Part shown: piece after piece, positions 34,888 to 45,107 of the stretch | Numbering within the stretch: the stretch's first letter is position 1 | Layout of the letters: every line of letters starts with the position of its first letter | NCBI RefSeq assembly: GCF_900155525.1 | Contig: NZ_LT706943.1 | Span: 1 to 64,000 of the forward strand | DNA from: Mailhella massiliensis | GTDB taxonomy: Bacteria; Desulfobacterota; Desulfovibrionia; Desulfovibrionales; Desulfovibrionaceae | Length of the DNA: 64,000 bases | Direction of reading: 5' to 3' | Position numbers and translations under genes: made by a program | Notes under the pieces: generated by a model | What the model saw: only the letters and a program-made list of their open reading frames with translations | Databases searched by the model: none | What the model was told of the DNA's origin: nothing

Positions 34888-37179
34888 ATGGAAAAATGCC
34901 CCGATATTCTCAGGTTCCGCATAGAAGGCATGGCCTGCGGGGCCTGCTCCGCCCGTTCCCAGAGAGCGCTGAACGCCATGGAGCACATCGACAGCGCCAC
35001 GGTGAGTCTGGCCGACGGTACCGCGCAGATACGTCCGGCGGAAGGCGCGCTCGAGGGAGGACTTGAGCCCTTCATCGAGGAAGTGACGGAGCGCGTGCAC
35101 CGGCTGGGGTTCACCGCGTCCTACCTCCCTCCCGACGCCGATGAACACGACCTGTGGGAAAGCGAACAGGAAAAGACCCGGGCGGATCTGGCCCTGCGTC
35201 GACGCCGCCTTTTTACGGAATTTCTTTTTGCCGTGCCGCTGGTGTTCGTGGCCATGGGAAGTCACTGGGGCCTGCCCCTGCCTTCCTTCCTCGACATGCA
35301 CGAAAGCCCCCTTGTCTTCGCGCTGTTTCAACTGTTTCTGACGCTGCCCGTCATCTGGTCGGGCCGTGATTTTTACCGGCACGGCATACCGCTTCTTCTG
35401 CGGGGCGCGCCGAATATGGATTCCCTGGTGGCCATGGGCACGGGGGCCGCGCTTCTCTACAGCCTGTGGAGCACCTTCGAGATAGCCTTTGCCGTCACGC
35501 CGGAGACCGTGCACGCGGGCGTTTCAGGCCTGTACTACGAATCCGCGGGTATGCTCATCGCCCTCATTTCTCTCGGCAAGTACATGGAGGCCGTGTCGCG
35601 CACGCGCACTTCCGAAGCCATACGAGGCCTTATGGAGCTGACGCCGGAACAGGTGGAGCGCGTGCTTGAGGACGGAAGTGTCAGGGAAATTCCCGTGCGT
35701 GCCGTCATGCCCGGCGACAGGCTGCTCATCAAGCCCGGCGCCCGCATTCCCGTGGACGGCGAGGTGGCGGAAGGCTCCTCCTCTCTCGACATGTCCAGCC
35801 TCACGGGCGAATCCCTTCCCGTGGAAGTGGCGGCGGGGGATGAAGTGAACGCGGGCACCCTGAACATAAGCGGTTCCTTCGTCATGGAAGCAAAGCGCGT
35901 AGGCGCGGATACGGCCCTTGCCCGCATCATTCATCTGGTACGCGAAGCGCAGGGTTCCAAGGCTCCCATCGCAGGCATGGCCGACCGCATCAGTCTTTAT
36001 TTCGTGCCTGCCGTCATTGCCGTGGCCGTGCTGGCCGCCCTTCTGTGGCTCTTTGCCGGGCATCTGCCCTTCGGGGAGGCGCTTCGCGTCTTTGTTTCCG
36101 TGCTGGTGGTGGCCTGTCCCTGTGCGCTGGGCCTTGCCACGCCCATGTCCATCATGGTGGCCACGGGGCGCGGCGCGCAGCTCGGCGTGCTCATGAAGAA
36201 CGGCACCGCGCTGGAACACTCCGGCCGTCTCGACACGCTGGTGTTCGACAAGACGGGCACGCTTACGGAAGGCCGTCCCCGCCTCATGAGCCTTTATGCC
36301 GAAGACATGGCGGAAGAGGAGGCCCTTGCCCTTGCCGCATCCCTTGAAGCCGTTTCCGAGCATCCCCTTGCCCGGGCCGTGCTGGAAGGCGCGCGGGAAA
36401 GAGGCGTTTCTCCTTCCGCCGTGGAAGGCTTCCGCGCCCTCGGAGGTCAGGGCGTGACGGGCACGGTGAACGGCCGTGCGCTCTATCTCGGCAACGAAAG
36501 TCTGCTTGAGGAAAACGGCGTGGCTCTTTCCTCCGAATGGAAGGCACGTCTGACGGCTCTGGCCGATGAAGGGCGCACCCCGCTTCTGCTCGCCGCGGAC
36601 GGCAGGATCGTCGCCATGCTCGGCGTGGCCGATCCCCTGCGGGAGGAAACGCCCGGCGTCATTTCCGATTTGCGCGCCATGGGCTGCCGCGTCATGATGC
36701 TGAGCGGCGACAATGAACGTACCGCCCGGGCGGTGGCCGCAAAGGCGGGCATCGACGAGGTGGTGGCCGGAGTACGGCCCGATGGCAAGGAAAAGGTCAT
36801 TGCCGCTCTTCAGGCGGAAGGCCGCCTGGTGGGCATGGTGGGCGACGGCATCAACGATGCTCCCGCTCTGGCCCGCGCCCATGTGGGCATGGCCATGGGC
36901 TCCGGTATCGACGTGGCCATGGAAGCGGGGGATGTGGTGCTTCTCTGCGGCATTTCCGGCGTGAAGACGGCCCTTGCTCTGGGCCGCGCCACACTTTCCA
37001 ACATACGCCTCAGTCTCTTCTGGGCGTTTGCCTACAATATTCTTCTTGTCCCCGTGGCGGCCGGCGTGCTGCTTCTTTTCGGCGGGCCCGCCATGTCGCC
37101 CATGCTTGCGGGGGCGGCCATGTCTCTTTCCTCGGTGTCCGTGGTGCTCAACGCCCTGCGCCTGAGAACGTTCCGGTAA
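34888..37179 (+). CDS. copA: Copper-translocating P1B-type ATPase
   Basis: The ATG at 34888 (AGGCAGGA upstream) gives a 763-aa protein. It starts with one HMA domain (EGMACGACSARSQ), then transmembrane helices, the actuator TGES (SLTGESLPVEV), the CPC metal site in TM6 (VACPCALGLATP), phosphorylation site DKTGTLTEG, SEHPLARAV (HP locus) and GDGINDAPALA. This is a Cu(I)-type exporter. It is downstream of copZ and divergent from an HxlR regulator. Confidence 0.95.
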   Translation: MEKCPDILRFRIEGMACGACSARSQRALNAMEHIDSATVSLADGTAQIRPAEGALEGGLEPFIEEVTERVHRLGFTASYLPPDADEHDLWESEQEKTRADLALRRRRLFTEFLFAVPLVFVAMGSHWGLPLPSFLDMHESPLVFALFQLFLTLPVIWSGRDFYRHGIPLLLRGAPNMDSLVAMGTGAALLYSLWSTFEIAFAVTPETVHAGVSGLYYESAGMLIALISLGKYMEAVSRTRTSEAIRGLMELTPEQVERVLEDGSVREIPVRAVMPGDRLLIKPGARIPVDGEVAEGSSSLDMSSLTGESLPVEVAAGDEVNAGTLNISGSFVMEAKRVGADTALARIIHLVREAQGSKAPIAGMADRISLYFVPAVIAVAVLAALLWLFAGHLPFGEALRVFVSVLVVACPCALGLATPMSIMVATGRGAQLGVLMKNGTALEHSGRLDTLVFDKTGTLTEGRPRLMSLYAEDMAEEEALALAASLEAVSEHPLARAVLEGARERGVSPSAVEGFRALGGQGVTGTVNGRALYLGNESLLEENGVALSSEWKARLTALADEGRTPLLLAADGRIVAMLGVADPLREETPGVISDLRAMGCRVMMLSGDNERTARAVAAKAGIDEVVAGVRPDGKEKVIAALQAEGRLVGMVGDGINDAPALARAHVGMAMGSGIDVAMEAGDVVLLCGISGVKTALALGRATLSNIRLSLFWAFAYNILLVPVAAGVLLLFGGPAMSPMLAGAAMSLSSVSVVLNALRLRTFR

Positions 37180-37217
37180 CGCATACGGCCGGAGTCTTGT
37201 TCTTCCCGGCATGAAGA

Positions 37218-37252
37218 AAGGCCCGCCCGGCAGCAGCCGGACGGGCCTTTTG
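37218..37252. terminator. Bidirectional terminator between copA and lon
   Basis: The stem AAAGGCCCG...CCGGC pairs with GCCGG...CGGGCCTTT with one internal mismatch and a 4-base loop, with A/T runs on both flanks. It separates the convergent copA and lon genes. Confidence 0.85.
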
Positions 37253-37269
37253 GTATATGCGGTTCCCCG

Positions 37270-39705
37270 CTACAGCACGGCTCCGCCGAGATCCTGACTG
37301 AGGCTGCGGGAAGCCCGCAGGGAGTGGATCAGGGCGTGGGTGTCCTCGCCGGAGAAGATTTCCTCCTTCGAGGCGAGAAGTGCGAGGGGAAGAACCTCGT
37401 CCGCATCGCGTACGAAGCGCACGTCCAGCGTCTTGAGGATTTCTTCCGGTACGTCCTTGAGGTCCTTTTCGTTGTCGGCGGGCACAAGCACCGTCTTCAT
37501 GCCGGAGCGGCTTGCGGCAAGCAGCTTTTCCCGGAGTCCGCCTATGGCCAGCACGCGGCCGCGCAGGGTGATTTCCCCCGTCATGCACACATCGTCGCGT
37601 ACGGGAATGCCGAGCAGCGCGGAGGAAAGGGCCGTGGCCAGCGTGATGCCTGCGGAAGGCCCATCCTTGGGCACGGCCCCTTCGGGAACGTGCACATGGA
37701 TGTCGATATCCTTGTAGAAGTCGGGCCGCAGGCCGAGCAGGCTGGAACGGGAACGGATGTAGGAGAAGGCCGCATGGGCGGATTCCTTCATCACCTCGCC
37801 GAGCTTGCCCGTGACCTGAATCTTGCCGTTGCCGGGCATGACCACGGTTTCGATGTAAAGAATGTCGCCCCCTGCTCCGGTATAGGCAAGCCCTGCGGCC
37901 ACGCCCGCCTGCGGATGGTTTTCCTTCTCGTCGTAGCGGTATTTCTTCACGCCGAGGAAGTCTTCCAGATCCCTGGCCTCTATGGATACGCAGAGGGAGG
38001 AATCGTCCGCATCCACAAGGCGTATGGCCGTCTTGCGGCACAGCGCGGCTATCTGCCTCTCCAGATTGCGCACGCCCGATTCCCGGGTGTAGGAGCGGAT
38101 GATATCGAGCAGAGCCTCGTCGGAAAGATTCATGTTTTCCGCCTTGAGTCCGTGCAGCTTCCATTGGCGCGGCAGCAGAAAATCCCGTGCGATATGCACC
38201 TTTTCGCCTTCCAGATAGCTGGAAAGCTCGAGTACCTCCATACGGTCGAGAAGCGGAGCGGGAATGCTCTGCATGGAATTGGCCGTAGTGATGAAGAAGA
38301 CCTGCGAAAGGTCGTAGTCCATATCGAGGTAATGGTCGTTGAAGGAGCAGTTCTGTTCGGGGTCCAGCACTTCCAGCAGGGCGGAAGCGGGGTCGCCTCT
38401 GAAATCCACCGTCATCTTGTCGATTTCATCGAGACAGAAGAGGGGATTGTTGTACTTTGCCCGCTTGAGCGCCATGATGATCTTGCCGGGCAGGGCGCCG
38501 ATGTAGGTACGCCGGTGTCCGCGTATTTCGGCCTCGTCGCGCACGCCGCCCAGGGAAATGCGCACGAACTCGCGGCCCGTGGCCTCGGCTATGGACTTGG
38601 CAAGAGAGGTCTTGCCTACGCCGGGAGGCCCCACAAGGCAGAGGATGGGCCCCTTGAGGGAACCGGAAAGCTTCTGCACCGCGAGGTATTCCAGAATGCG
38701 GGTCTTGGCCTTTTCCAGCCCGAAGTGTCCGCCGTCGAGCACGGAACGGGCCTTTGCAAGGTCGATGTCCACGGGCTTGAGCTCGTTCCAGGGCAGGTCG
38801 ATGATCCAGTCCACATAGTTTCTGGCCACCACATATTCCGAGGAGGCCGGAGGCATCTGACGCAGCTTGCGGACCTCGCGCAGGGCGCGTTCGCGGGCCT
38901 CTTCAGGCATGTTCTTGGCCTTGAGCTTTTCCTCAAGTTCCACGATTTCCGCCTGAATGTCGTCGTGCCCCAGTTCCTTGTTGATGGCCTTGAGCTGCTC
39001 GGTGAGGTAGTATTCCTTCTGGTTCTGTTCCATCTGCGCCTTGACGCGGCTCTTGATGGTCTTGTCCACGCCGGAGGCGATGAGTTCGCCCCCCAGGTAT
39101 TCGTACACCTGGCGCAGGCGCTTGCCCTGATCCAGCGTTTCCAGAATGGCCTGCTTGTGCAGGTAGTCCACCTTGAGGCAGGGAGCCACGGCGTCGGCCA
39201 GCGTGCCCGGATCGTCGAGCAGCGCAAAGGCGGCGAGCTGTTCGGGAGTGATGCGGCGGTTCTGACGACATGCTTCGGAAAGCGAGTCCTGCAGAGCCTC
39301 CACCACGGCGGGAAGCTCGGCGTCCTCTTCCATGGATTCCTCCACGCGCACGGTGCGCAGGCGGGGGAAGGCGCGGTCGCCGAAGGCGGAACTCGCGTTC
39401 AGGGGCAGCCAGGTGGCGCGGTACAGGCCTTCGCACACGAGCTTGATGGTATTGTCCTGAAGGCGGTCGGCGCGCAGCACGCGGCTGACCACGCCCATCT
39501 GGAACAGGTCGGAAAGGCCGGGGCGTTCGATGGCGGCGCTTGTCTGCGCCACCAGAAATATCTGCTTGTCGTATTCGGTGACGGCGCTGTTGATGGCGCT
39601 CACCGAAGCCGAACGCCCGACATGGAACGTCATCACGGCATGAGGGAACATCACTACTTCACGCAGGGTAATGATGGGCAATTCCAGCGGAGTCTGTTCA
39701 GCCAT
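37270..39705 (-). CDS. lon: ATP-dependent protease Lon
   Basis: An 811-aa LonA. The start at 39705 gives [22 protein letters not shown] with a GAGG site upstream. The order is a substrate-binding N-domain, the AAA+ domain with P-loop [19 protein letters not shown] (~365) and the sensor region, then the Ser-Lys protease domain with [14 protein letters not shown] (catalytic Ser) and the Lys within [19 protein letters not shown]. It follows clpX by 115 bases and precedes a terminator. Confidence 0.97.
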   Translation of the reverse strand: MAEQTPLELPIITLREVVMFPHAVMTFHVGRSASVSAINSAVTEYDKQIFLVAQTSAAIERPGLSDLFQMGVVSRVLRADRLQDNTIKLVCEGLYRATWLPLNASSAFGDRAFPRLRTVRVEESMEEDAELPAVVEALQDSLSEACRQNRRITPEQLAAFALLDDPGTLADAVAPCLKVDYLHKQAILETLDQGKRLRQVYEYLGGELIASGVDKTIKSRVKAQMEQNQKEYYLTEQLKAINKELGHDDIQAEIVELEEKLKAKNMPEEARERALREVRKLRQMPPASSEYVVARNYVDWIIDLPWNELKPVDIDLAKARSVLDGGHFGLEKAKTRILEYLAVQKLSGSLKGPILCLVGPPGVGKTSLAKSIAEATGREFVRISLGGVRDEAEIRGHRRTYIGALPGKIIMALKRAKYNNPLFCLDEIDKMTVDFRGDPASALLEVLDPEQNCSFNDHYLDMDYDLSQVFFITTANSMQSIPAPLLDRMEVLELSSYLEGEKVHIARDFLLPRQWKLHGLKAENMNLSDEALLDIIRSYTRESGVRNLERQIAALCRKTAIRLVDADDSSLCVSIEARDLEDFLGVKKYRYDEKENHPQAGVAAGLAYTGAGGDILYIETVVMPGNGKIQVTGKLGEVMKESAHAAFSYIRSRSSLLGLRPDFYKDIDIHVHVPEGAVPKDGPSAGITLATALSSALLGIPVRDDVCMTGEITLRGRVLAIGGLREKLLAASRSGMKTVLVPADNEKDLKDVPEEILKTLDVRFVRDADEVLPLALLASKEEIFSGEDTHALIHSLRASRSLSQDLGGAVL

Positions 39706-39726
39706 AGAGATCCTCAATGTTCCCGG

Positions 39727-39770
39727 TATGCAATTGCGTCCCTGCCCGGCCGGAGGGCCGGGAAGCAGGA
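39727..39770 (-). promoter_or_regulatory. Long hairpin between clpX and lon
   Basis: A GC-rich stem-loop (TTGCGT...GGCCGGG on both arms, a few mismatches) lies between the clpX stop and the lon start with no clear U-run. It may partially end clpX transcription. Confidence 0.35.
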
Positions 39771-39820
39771 ACGCAACTGCCGGGGCCGGGGAATCTCCCC
39801 GGGAAAAACGGTTCCACCCT

Positions 39821-41044
39821 TTACGCGGCGTGCGTAAGGATGGGCTTGTCCGTACCCTCGATGACGCCCCGGGTGATGACGCACTCGGTCACGTCCTTGA
39901 GGGTGGGAAGTTCGTACATGATGTCGAGCATCACGTTTTCCAGCACGTTGCGGAGACCGCGCGCGCCCGTCTTGTTTTCCAGGGCCTTCTCGGCCACGGC
40001 GCGAAGGGCCTCTTCTTCAAAGCGCAGGGTCACGCCGTCGAGCTCGAAGAGCTTCTGATACTGCTTGACCAGAGCGTTCTTCGGTTCGGTCATGACGCGC
40101 AGCAGATCGTCCACGCTGAGCTCTTCCACATGGGTGATGACCGGAATACGACCGATGAATTCGGGAATAAGCCCGAACTGCACGAGATCGGTGGGCACCA
40201 CCTGATCGAGAAGCTCGCCTATGCGGTGTTCGCTCTTTTTCTCGATATGCGCGCCGAAGCCCATGCTGGTTCCGCGCGAACGCGATTCCACCAGCTTTTC
40301 CAGCCCGATGAAGGCGCCGCCCATGATGAACAGGATGTTCGAGGTATCCATGCGGATGAACTCCTGCTGCGGGTGCTTGCGCCCGCCCTTGGGCGGAATG
40401 TTGGCCACCGTGCCTTCGATGATCTTCAAAAGAGCCTGCTGCACGCCTTCGCCGGACACGTCGCGGGTGATGGACGGTCCGTCGGCCTTGCGCGAAATCT
40501 TGTCGATTTCGTCGATATAGATAATGCCCTTGCAGGCGGCGTCAAGGTCGTAGTCGGCGTTCTGAAGAAGCTGCACGAGGATGTTTTCCACGTCTTCGCC
40601 CACATAGCCGGCTTCGGTAAGGGTGGTGGCGTCGGCAATGGCGAAGGGCACCTTGAGCACGCGGGCCAGCGTGCGGGCGAGCAGCGTCTTGCCGCTGCCC
40701 GAGGGGCCGAGCAGAAGAATGTTGCTCTTTTCAAGCTCCACGCCTTCGATGGCTCCGGCATGGAATACGCGCTTGTAGTGGTTGTGCACGGCCACGGAAA
40801 GGATTTTCTTGGCCCTTTCCTGACCGATGACGTAATCGTCGAGCCGGGCCTTGATCTGCTGAGGGGTGAGCAGTTCGCCGGCTTCCACACCGCTTTCCCT
40901 GTGGTCCTGCTCCGCCATGATTTCGGCGCAGGCGGCCACGCAGGCATCGCAGATGCACACTTCGCCCTGAGTCACGAAGTGGCGCACTTCGGAGCCGCTC
41001 TTTCCGCAGAAGGAGCAGTGCATTTCTTTCTGTTCGTCGCTCAT
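39821..41044 (-). CDS. clpX: ATP-dependent Clp protease ATP-binding subunit ClpX
   Basis: A 407-aa unfoldase. The N-terminal zinc-binding domain has [11 protein letters not shown]...CICDAC. The AAA+ domain has [18 protein letters not shown] (Walker A), a DEIDKIS Walker B, and the pore-loop-containing segments. The ATG at 41044 overlaps the clpP stop by 4 bases, as in many genomes. Confidence 0.98.
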   Translation of the reverse strand: MSDEQKEMHCSFCGKSGSEVRHFVTQGEVCICDACVAACAEIMAEQDHRESGVEAGELLTPQQIKARLDDYVIGQERAKKILSVAVHNHYKRVFHAGAIEGVELEKSNILLLGPSGSGKTLLARTLARVLKVPFAIADATTLTEAGYVGEDVENILVQLLQNADYDLDAACKGIIYIDEIDKISRKADGPSITRDVSGEGVQQALLKIIEGTVANIPPKGGRKHPQQEFIRMDTSNILFIMGGAFIGLEKLVESRSRGTSMGFGAHIEKKSEHRIGELLDQVVPTDLVQFGLIPEFIGRIPVITHVEELSVDDLLRVMTEPKNALVKQYQKLFELDGVTLRFEEEALRAVAEKALENKTGARGLRNVLENVMLDIMYELPTLKDVTECVITRGVIEGTDKPILTHAA

Positions 41045-41652
41045 GCCTGCTGACCTGCCTTGTCCGCCACGTCGCGGCGGGTGGTGAGAATGCGGTCGAT
41101 GAGCCCGAACTTGAGGGCTTCCTCGGCGGACATGAAGTTGTCGCGTTCCGTGGCTGCGGCGATGCGCGAGACGCTGTTGCCGGTGTTTTCCGCAAGGATG
41201 CGGTTCAGGTTCTTCTTGAGGCGCAGGCCTTCGCGTACATGGATGTCCATGTCCGTGATCTGGCCCTGCACGCCGGCGGAAGGCTGATGGATCATGATGC
41301 GGCTGTTGGGCAGGCTGTAGCGCATCCCCCTGGCGCCCCCGGCAAGAAGGAAGGCTCCCATGCTGGCGGCCTGGCCGATGCACAGTGTGGCCACGGGGGG
41401 AGCGATGAACTGCATGGTGTCGTAAATGGCCATGCCCGCAGTGACCGACCCGCCGGGGCTGTTGATGTACAGGCTTATTTCCTTTTCAGGATCCTGCGAT
41501 TCCAGAAAAAGCAGCTGGGCGCAGATAAGCGAGGCCGTGGCGTCGTTGACCTCGTCGCACAGAAGAACGATGCGGTCCTTGAGCAGACGGGAGTAGATGT
41601 CGTACGAGCGTTCTCCGCGTCCGGTGGATTCGATGACAAAGGGAATAGTCAC
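41041..41652 (-). CDS. clpP: ATP-dependent Clp protease proteolytic subunit ClpP
   Basis: A 203-aa serine protease. The catalytic Ser is in [14 protein letters not shown], His in [12 protein letters not shown], and Asp lies later in the sequence. Seven-subunit rings pair with ClpX. The gene lies downstream of tig, with AAGGAG upstream of the ATG. Confidence 0.98.
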   Translation of the reverse strand: MTIPFVIESTGRGERSYDIYSRLLKDRIVLLCDEVNDATASLICAQLLFLESQDPEKEISLYINSPGGSVTAGMAIYDTMQFIAPPVATLCIGQAASMGAFLLAGGARGMRYSLPNSRIMIHQPSAGVQGQITDMDIHVREGLRLKKNLNRILAENTGNSVSRIAAATERDNFMSAEEALKFGLIDRILTTRRDVADKAGQQA

Positions 41653-41668
41653 GTCTGGGCTCCTTAAG

Positions 41669-41705
41669 AAAGGAAATCCCCGGCCGTGAAGCCGGGGAAT
41701 CCTTT
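41669..41705 (-). terminator. Hairpin between tig and clpP
   Basis: On the - strand the stem AAAGGA-TCCCCGGC / GCCGGGGA-TCCTTT with a short loop is followed by CTTAAGG. It can act as a tig terminator or attenuator and sits directly before the clpP ribosome binding site. Confidence 0.6.
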
Positions 41706-41714
41706 CCTGATTCG

Positions 41715-43028
41715 TTATTCGGCCTTGGCTTCGGCGGGAGCGACCTTCTGGGCCTTGTCGAACATGAGGCTCATGGCCTTGCTGTTCAGCATACGGTCCT
41801 GAATGTCGTTGACGGCGCCGTTCTGATACAGGGCTTCGCGCAGCTTGCGGAAGTCCTGCTTGTATTCACGGGCCATCTGCATGATCTGCATGTCCACTTC
41901 CTGAGCGGAAACCTCAAGCTTTTCGCGGCGGGCGAGAGCGGTAAGGAACACCTGCACGCGGGCGCGTTCTTCGCCGCGGGCGCGGACTTCGCCTTCCATG
42001 TTCTTGAGGCTTTCGTCGATGGCGGCCTTGTCCAGGCCCTGCTGGCCGAGATATTCGCGTATCTCGTTTTCGTATTCAACCTGCTGATTTTTGACCACGG
42101 CTTCGGGCAGGGGGAATTCCTGGCCTTCCAGCACGGAAGCCATGAGCTTCTGCTCGGCGGCGCTGCGGGCGGAAGCAGCCTTGTTGTGGTTCGCCTGATC
42201 GGTGATCATCTTCTTCAGCGCGGCCAGATCAGGGAAGCCCAGCTTCTTGGCGTAGTCTTCGTCGAGTTCGGGCAGAATTTCGCGGCTGATTCTGATGAGC
42301 TTCACGCTCAGGTTCACGGTCTTGCCGCGCAGGCTTTCGTCAATATGGTCTTCGGGGCAGACCATGGTGCCGGTGCCTTCCTCACCCGTATGCAGGCTGC
42401 GGATGATGTTGTCGAGTTCGGAAAGTTCCTTGCCTTCGGCGGGTTCGGAAAGCTGGATGCTGTAGTTTTCCACCTTCATGCCGGGCACGCTCTTGCCGTC
42501 CACTTCGCCGTCCACGTCGATGGTGACGATGTCGCCGTTTTCAGGAAGGCGTTCTTCCTTCACTTCTTCCAGCGTGGCGGTGCTCTTCAGCAGGCGCTTG
42601 GTGAAGGCTTCCACTTCTTCTTCGGTGGCTTCGGAGGAATCCATTTCCACGGTGAGGGCGGAAAGGTCTTCGGGGAGCTTGATGTCGTCGGGCAGGGTTT
42701 CAAAGGAGAAGGAGAAGCAGAAGTCCTTGCCGCGGACGATCTGATCGCCGTTGTAGTCCAGGCGGGAGAGGGGCTTGATGTCCTCTTCCTTCAGAATGTC
42801 GGCCACGCGGCGTTCCACCAGCGTTTCGGAAGCGCGGGAGAGCACTTCCCCGGCAAAGCGCTTTTCAATGACGGACACGGGAGCCTTGCCCTTGCGGAAG
42901 CCGGGCAGCGTGACGGAAGCGCCTACTTCACGGGCGGCGGCGTTGAGAGCGGCATTGACCTCCTCGGCCGGGACGGTCACGCTGATTTTGCGGGAGACGG
43001 GGGAAACGACTTCGATGCTGTGAGCCAT
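41715..43028 (-). CDS. tig: Trigger factor
   Basis: A 437-aa ribosome-associated chaperone and prolyl isomerase. The start at 43028 gives [24 protein letters not shown], with AAGGAG upstream. The ribosome-binding domain has [10 protein letters not shown]. The PPIase-domain segment ([23 protein letters not shown]) and a helical C-domain follow. It heads the tig-clpP-clpX-lon block. Confidence 0.96.
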   Translation of the reverse strand: MAHSIEVVSPVSRKISVTVPAEEVNAALNAAAREVGASVTLPGFRKGKAPVSVIEKRFAGEVLSRASETLVERRVADILKEEDIKPLSRLDYNGDQIVRGKDFCFSFSFETLPDDIKLPEDLSALTVEMDSSEATEEEVEAFTKRLLKSTATLEEVKEERLPENGDIVTIDVDGEVDGKSVPGMKVENYSIQLSEPAEGKELSELDNIIRSLHTGEEGTGTMVCPEDHIDESLRGKTVNLSVKLIRISREILPELDEDYAKKLGFPDLAALKKMITDQANHNKAASARSAAEQKLMASVLEGQEFPLPEAVVKNQQVEYENEIREYLGQQGLDKAAIDESLKNMEGEVRARGEERARVQVFLTALARREKLEVSAQEVDMQIMQMAREYKQDFRKLREALYQNGAVNDIQDRMLNSKAMSLMFDKAQKVAPAEAKAE

Positions 43029-43094
43029 ATCGGTAAAACTCCTTATGAATGATCTGCCCGGCCTTGCCGGAAGGCAGAGAAATGGCGCAAAAAA

Positions 43095-43179
43095 TGGTGC
43101 GAGAGGAGAGGCTTGAACTCTCAAGGATTGCTCCGCTGGATCCTAAATCCAGTGCGTATGCCAGTTTCGCCACTCTCGC
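43095..43179 (-). tRNA. tRNA-Leu (anticodon UAG)
   Basis: The reverse strand from 43179 starts GCGAGAG and ends CTCTCGC plus discriminator A and encoded CCA at 43097-43095. The anticodon stem-loop reads CTGGA-TTTAGGA-TCCAG, giving UAG, a leucine tRNA. The length of 85 and a long variable arm fit tRNA-Leu. Confidence 0.95.
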
Positions 43180-43189
43180 ACGCAAGAGC

Positions 43190-43217
43190 CATATATACTG
43201 CAAGGCGAAGAATTTAA
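43190..43217 (-). promoter_or_regulatory. Candidate promoter of tRNA-Leu
   Basis: On the - strand TTAAAT (43217-43212) and TATATG (43195-43190) are 16 bases apart, just upstream of the tRNA start at 43179. Confidence 0.45.
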
Positions 43218-43429
43218 CACAGCTTCGCGCCGGAAGCAAGAGCCTGCACCGCCCCCCGGCACTATGCCTCTTCCGTTTCCTTCCCGTACCCGGCAGAGGA
43301 GGCGCTTCGTCCGGCCTCTTTTTCCCGTGACCGGAAGCGGCGGCGGAAAAATTGCGCCCTTGAGAGGAAGGGCCCGCCCGGAACGCTGTACGCTCCCGGC
43401 AGGCCCTTCCGGCGGAGAGAGGAGATGGT

Positions 43430-43792
43430 TTACGCGGCGTAGAGCTTTTCTCTGAGCCATTCCTTCATGGGGTCGGAAGGCATGAACACACCCTTCAGCG
43501 TGCCGAATTCCTTGTGGAAATCATTTTCCAGTTCCTTGGGCAGCGGGGAAACCCACAAATCTTCCGTGGCTTCGGAATTGCGCATCACGAGGCGCAGAGT
43601 GGGCTGCTCGGTCCAGTTGTCGAGCACGAAATAATGGGCGAAGTCGTCCTTGGAACGCACGGGAGGATGTTCGGCGCGCCAGTCGTTGTTGCCCCATTCA
43701 AGGTAAAGAGTCACGGCATCGGCGGGGTCAAGATTCCATTCTATGGGAAGACGGCTGAAAGCCTTGAGCTGTTCGGAGGTATTGTACTGCAT
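43430..43792 (-). CDS. Small conserved protein, possibly DVU0772 family
   Basis: A 120-aa acidic, soluble protein with no signal peptide and no membrane segment. It begins MQYNTSEQLKAFSRLPIEWNL, is rich in W, D and N, and has an AAGGAG ribosome binding site. The opening resembles a protein family described from Desulfovibrio vulgaris (DVU0772); this is from memory and should be confirmed. No function is assignable. The gene stands alone with structured flanks. Confidence 0.55.
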   Translation of the reverse strand: MQYNTSEQLKAFSRLPIEWNLDPADAVTLYLEWGNNDWRAEHPPVRSKDDFAHYFVLDNWTEQPTLRLVMRNSEATEDLWVSPLPKELENDFHKEFGTLKGVFMPSDPMKEWLREKLYAA

Positions 43793-44109
43793 GGTCGTCT
43801 CCTTGTGTGGGGCGTGCCCGGGTGGCGGAAGCGCCGTGCCGGAAGCATCGCTGTTGAAGACAGTATGCGTATGAAAGCCCTTCTTGTCAAGAATGATTCC
43901 TAATAAGAAAAGAATTTTTTAAAAAATATTTTTAAGTATCAATAATTTCAATATGTTTTATTTACTTTTGCTGAGTCTCTCCTCTCTTATCAGAGAAAAG
44001 ATGCCATAAAATAAAAAATATTTATATATCAATATATTATACTGGTTATTCAAAAAATTATGTTTATCGAGCCATGGCGTACATATCCGCCGGCTTATCG
44101 TAAGACCGT
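43793..44109. other. AT-rich intergenic stretch with no recognisable gene
   Basis: This gap upstream of the small conserved gene becomes very AT-rich from about 43905 to 44090, unlike the GC-rich surroundings. It contains no credible gene on either strand. It probably holds the promoter of the small conserved gene and possibly foreign or decayed DNA. Confidence 0.5.
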
Positions 44110-44149
44110 AAAAAAAGCGCCTCTCCGGTTTCAGAGAGGCGCTTTTTTT
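44110..44149 (-). terminator. Terminator of the dapA operon
   Basis: The stem GCGCCTCTC / GAGAGGCGC with a 6-7 base loop is flanked by A and T runs of 6-7 bases, placed 20 bases after the dapA stop. A + strand reading also fits, so it may be bidirectional. Confidence 0.9.
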
Positions 44150-44169
44150 ACGAAAATGAGGCGACGAAA

Positions 44170-45045
44170 TCAGATTCTGCCGTAGGAGGCAAGCACTTCG
44201 CGCAGCAGTTTCACCGTATTGTCGGAGGGCTGGCAGAGGGGCAGACGCACCTCGGAGCCCATGCGGCCCATGAGGGCAAGCGCGGTCTTGCAGGGGATGG
44301 GGTTGCTTTCCACGAACATGGCGCGGTTCATGGGTTCCAGGGCGAAGTGCAGGCGGCGTGCTTCCGCGTAGTCGCCGCGTTCGCACGCAGCGGTGAGGGC
44401 GCTCATCATGTCGGGCAGCACGTTGGCGGTGACGGAAATGACGCCCTTGCCGCCCACGGCGTAGGTGGGAAGCACGGTGAAGTCGTCGCCGGACAGGAGA
44501 ATGTAGTCTTCGGGGCACTGCTCAAGGATGTTGGAAATCTGCACCAGGTTGGCGGTGGCTTCCTTGCAGCCGATGACGTGCTCGAGTTCGCGGGCCATGC
44601 GGGCCTGGGTTGCGGGCAGCACGTTGGAACCGGTGCGGCCGGGCACGTTGTACACGAACATGGGCAGGGCCACTTCGTCGTTGATGGCCTTGAAGTGCTG
44701 GAAGATACCTTCCTGCGTGGGCTTGTTGTAGTAGGGAGAGATGAGCAGAGCGGCATCGGCCCCGGCGTTTTTGGCGAAGCGGGTGAGGCTGATGGCCTCT
44801 ACCGTATTATTGGAACCGGCCCCGGCGATGACGGGCACGCGGCCCTTCACCTGGTCGATGCAGATGCGGATGGCGGATTCGTGTTCCGCGTGGCTCATGG
44901 TGGCGGATTCGCCGGTGGTGCCGCAGGGCACCACGCCGTTCACACCCTGTTCAATCTGCCATTCGATATGGGCGCGGTAGGCTTCTTCGTCGATGGTACC
45001 GTTCTTGAACGGGGTAAGCAGAGCAGTTATCGTTCCGTGAAACAT
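44170..45045 (-). CDS. dapA: 4-hydroxy-tetrahydrodipicolinate synthase
   Basis: This 291-aa TIM-barrel lyase condenses pyruvate with aspartate semialdehyde for lysine and peptidoglycan synthesis. The Schiff-base Lys is in VIGCKEATAN. GTTGESATMSHAEH and VYNVPGRTGSN (catalytic Tyr) are present. It lies 62 bases after dapF and ends the operon. Confidence 0.97.
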   Translation of the reverse strand: MFHGTITALLTPFKNGTIDEEAYRAHIEWQIEQGVNGVVPCGTTGESATMSHAEHESAIRICIDQVKGRVPVIAGAGSNNTVEAISLTRFAKNAGADAALLISPYYNKPTQEGIFQHFKAINDEVALPMFVYNVPGRTGSNVLPATQARMARELEHVIGCKEATANLVQISNILEQCPEDYILLSGDDFTVLPTYAVGGKGVISVTANVLPDMMSALTAACERGDYAEARRLHFALEPMNRAMFVESNPIPCKTALALMGRMGSEVRLPLCQPSDNTVKLLREVLASYGRI

Positions 45046-45107
45046 GCTTTTCTCCGAGCGGGATATGATGGATGAAAAAAATTTCCAGACGACTGGGCCC
45101 CGGACGG

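Noticed and set aside
43958-44518. Open frame extending from dapA's opposite region into the AT-rich stretch
   Set aside because: Wrong frame of dapA plus unrelated AT-rich tail; no ribosome binding site or homology.
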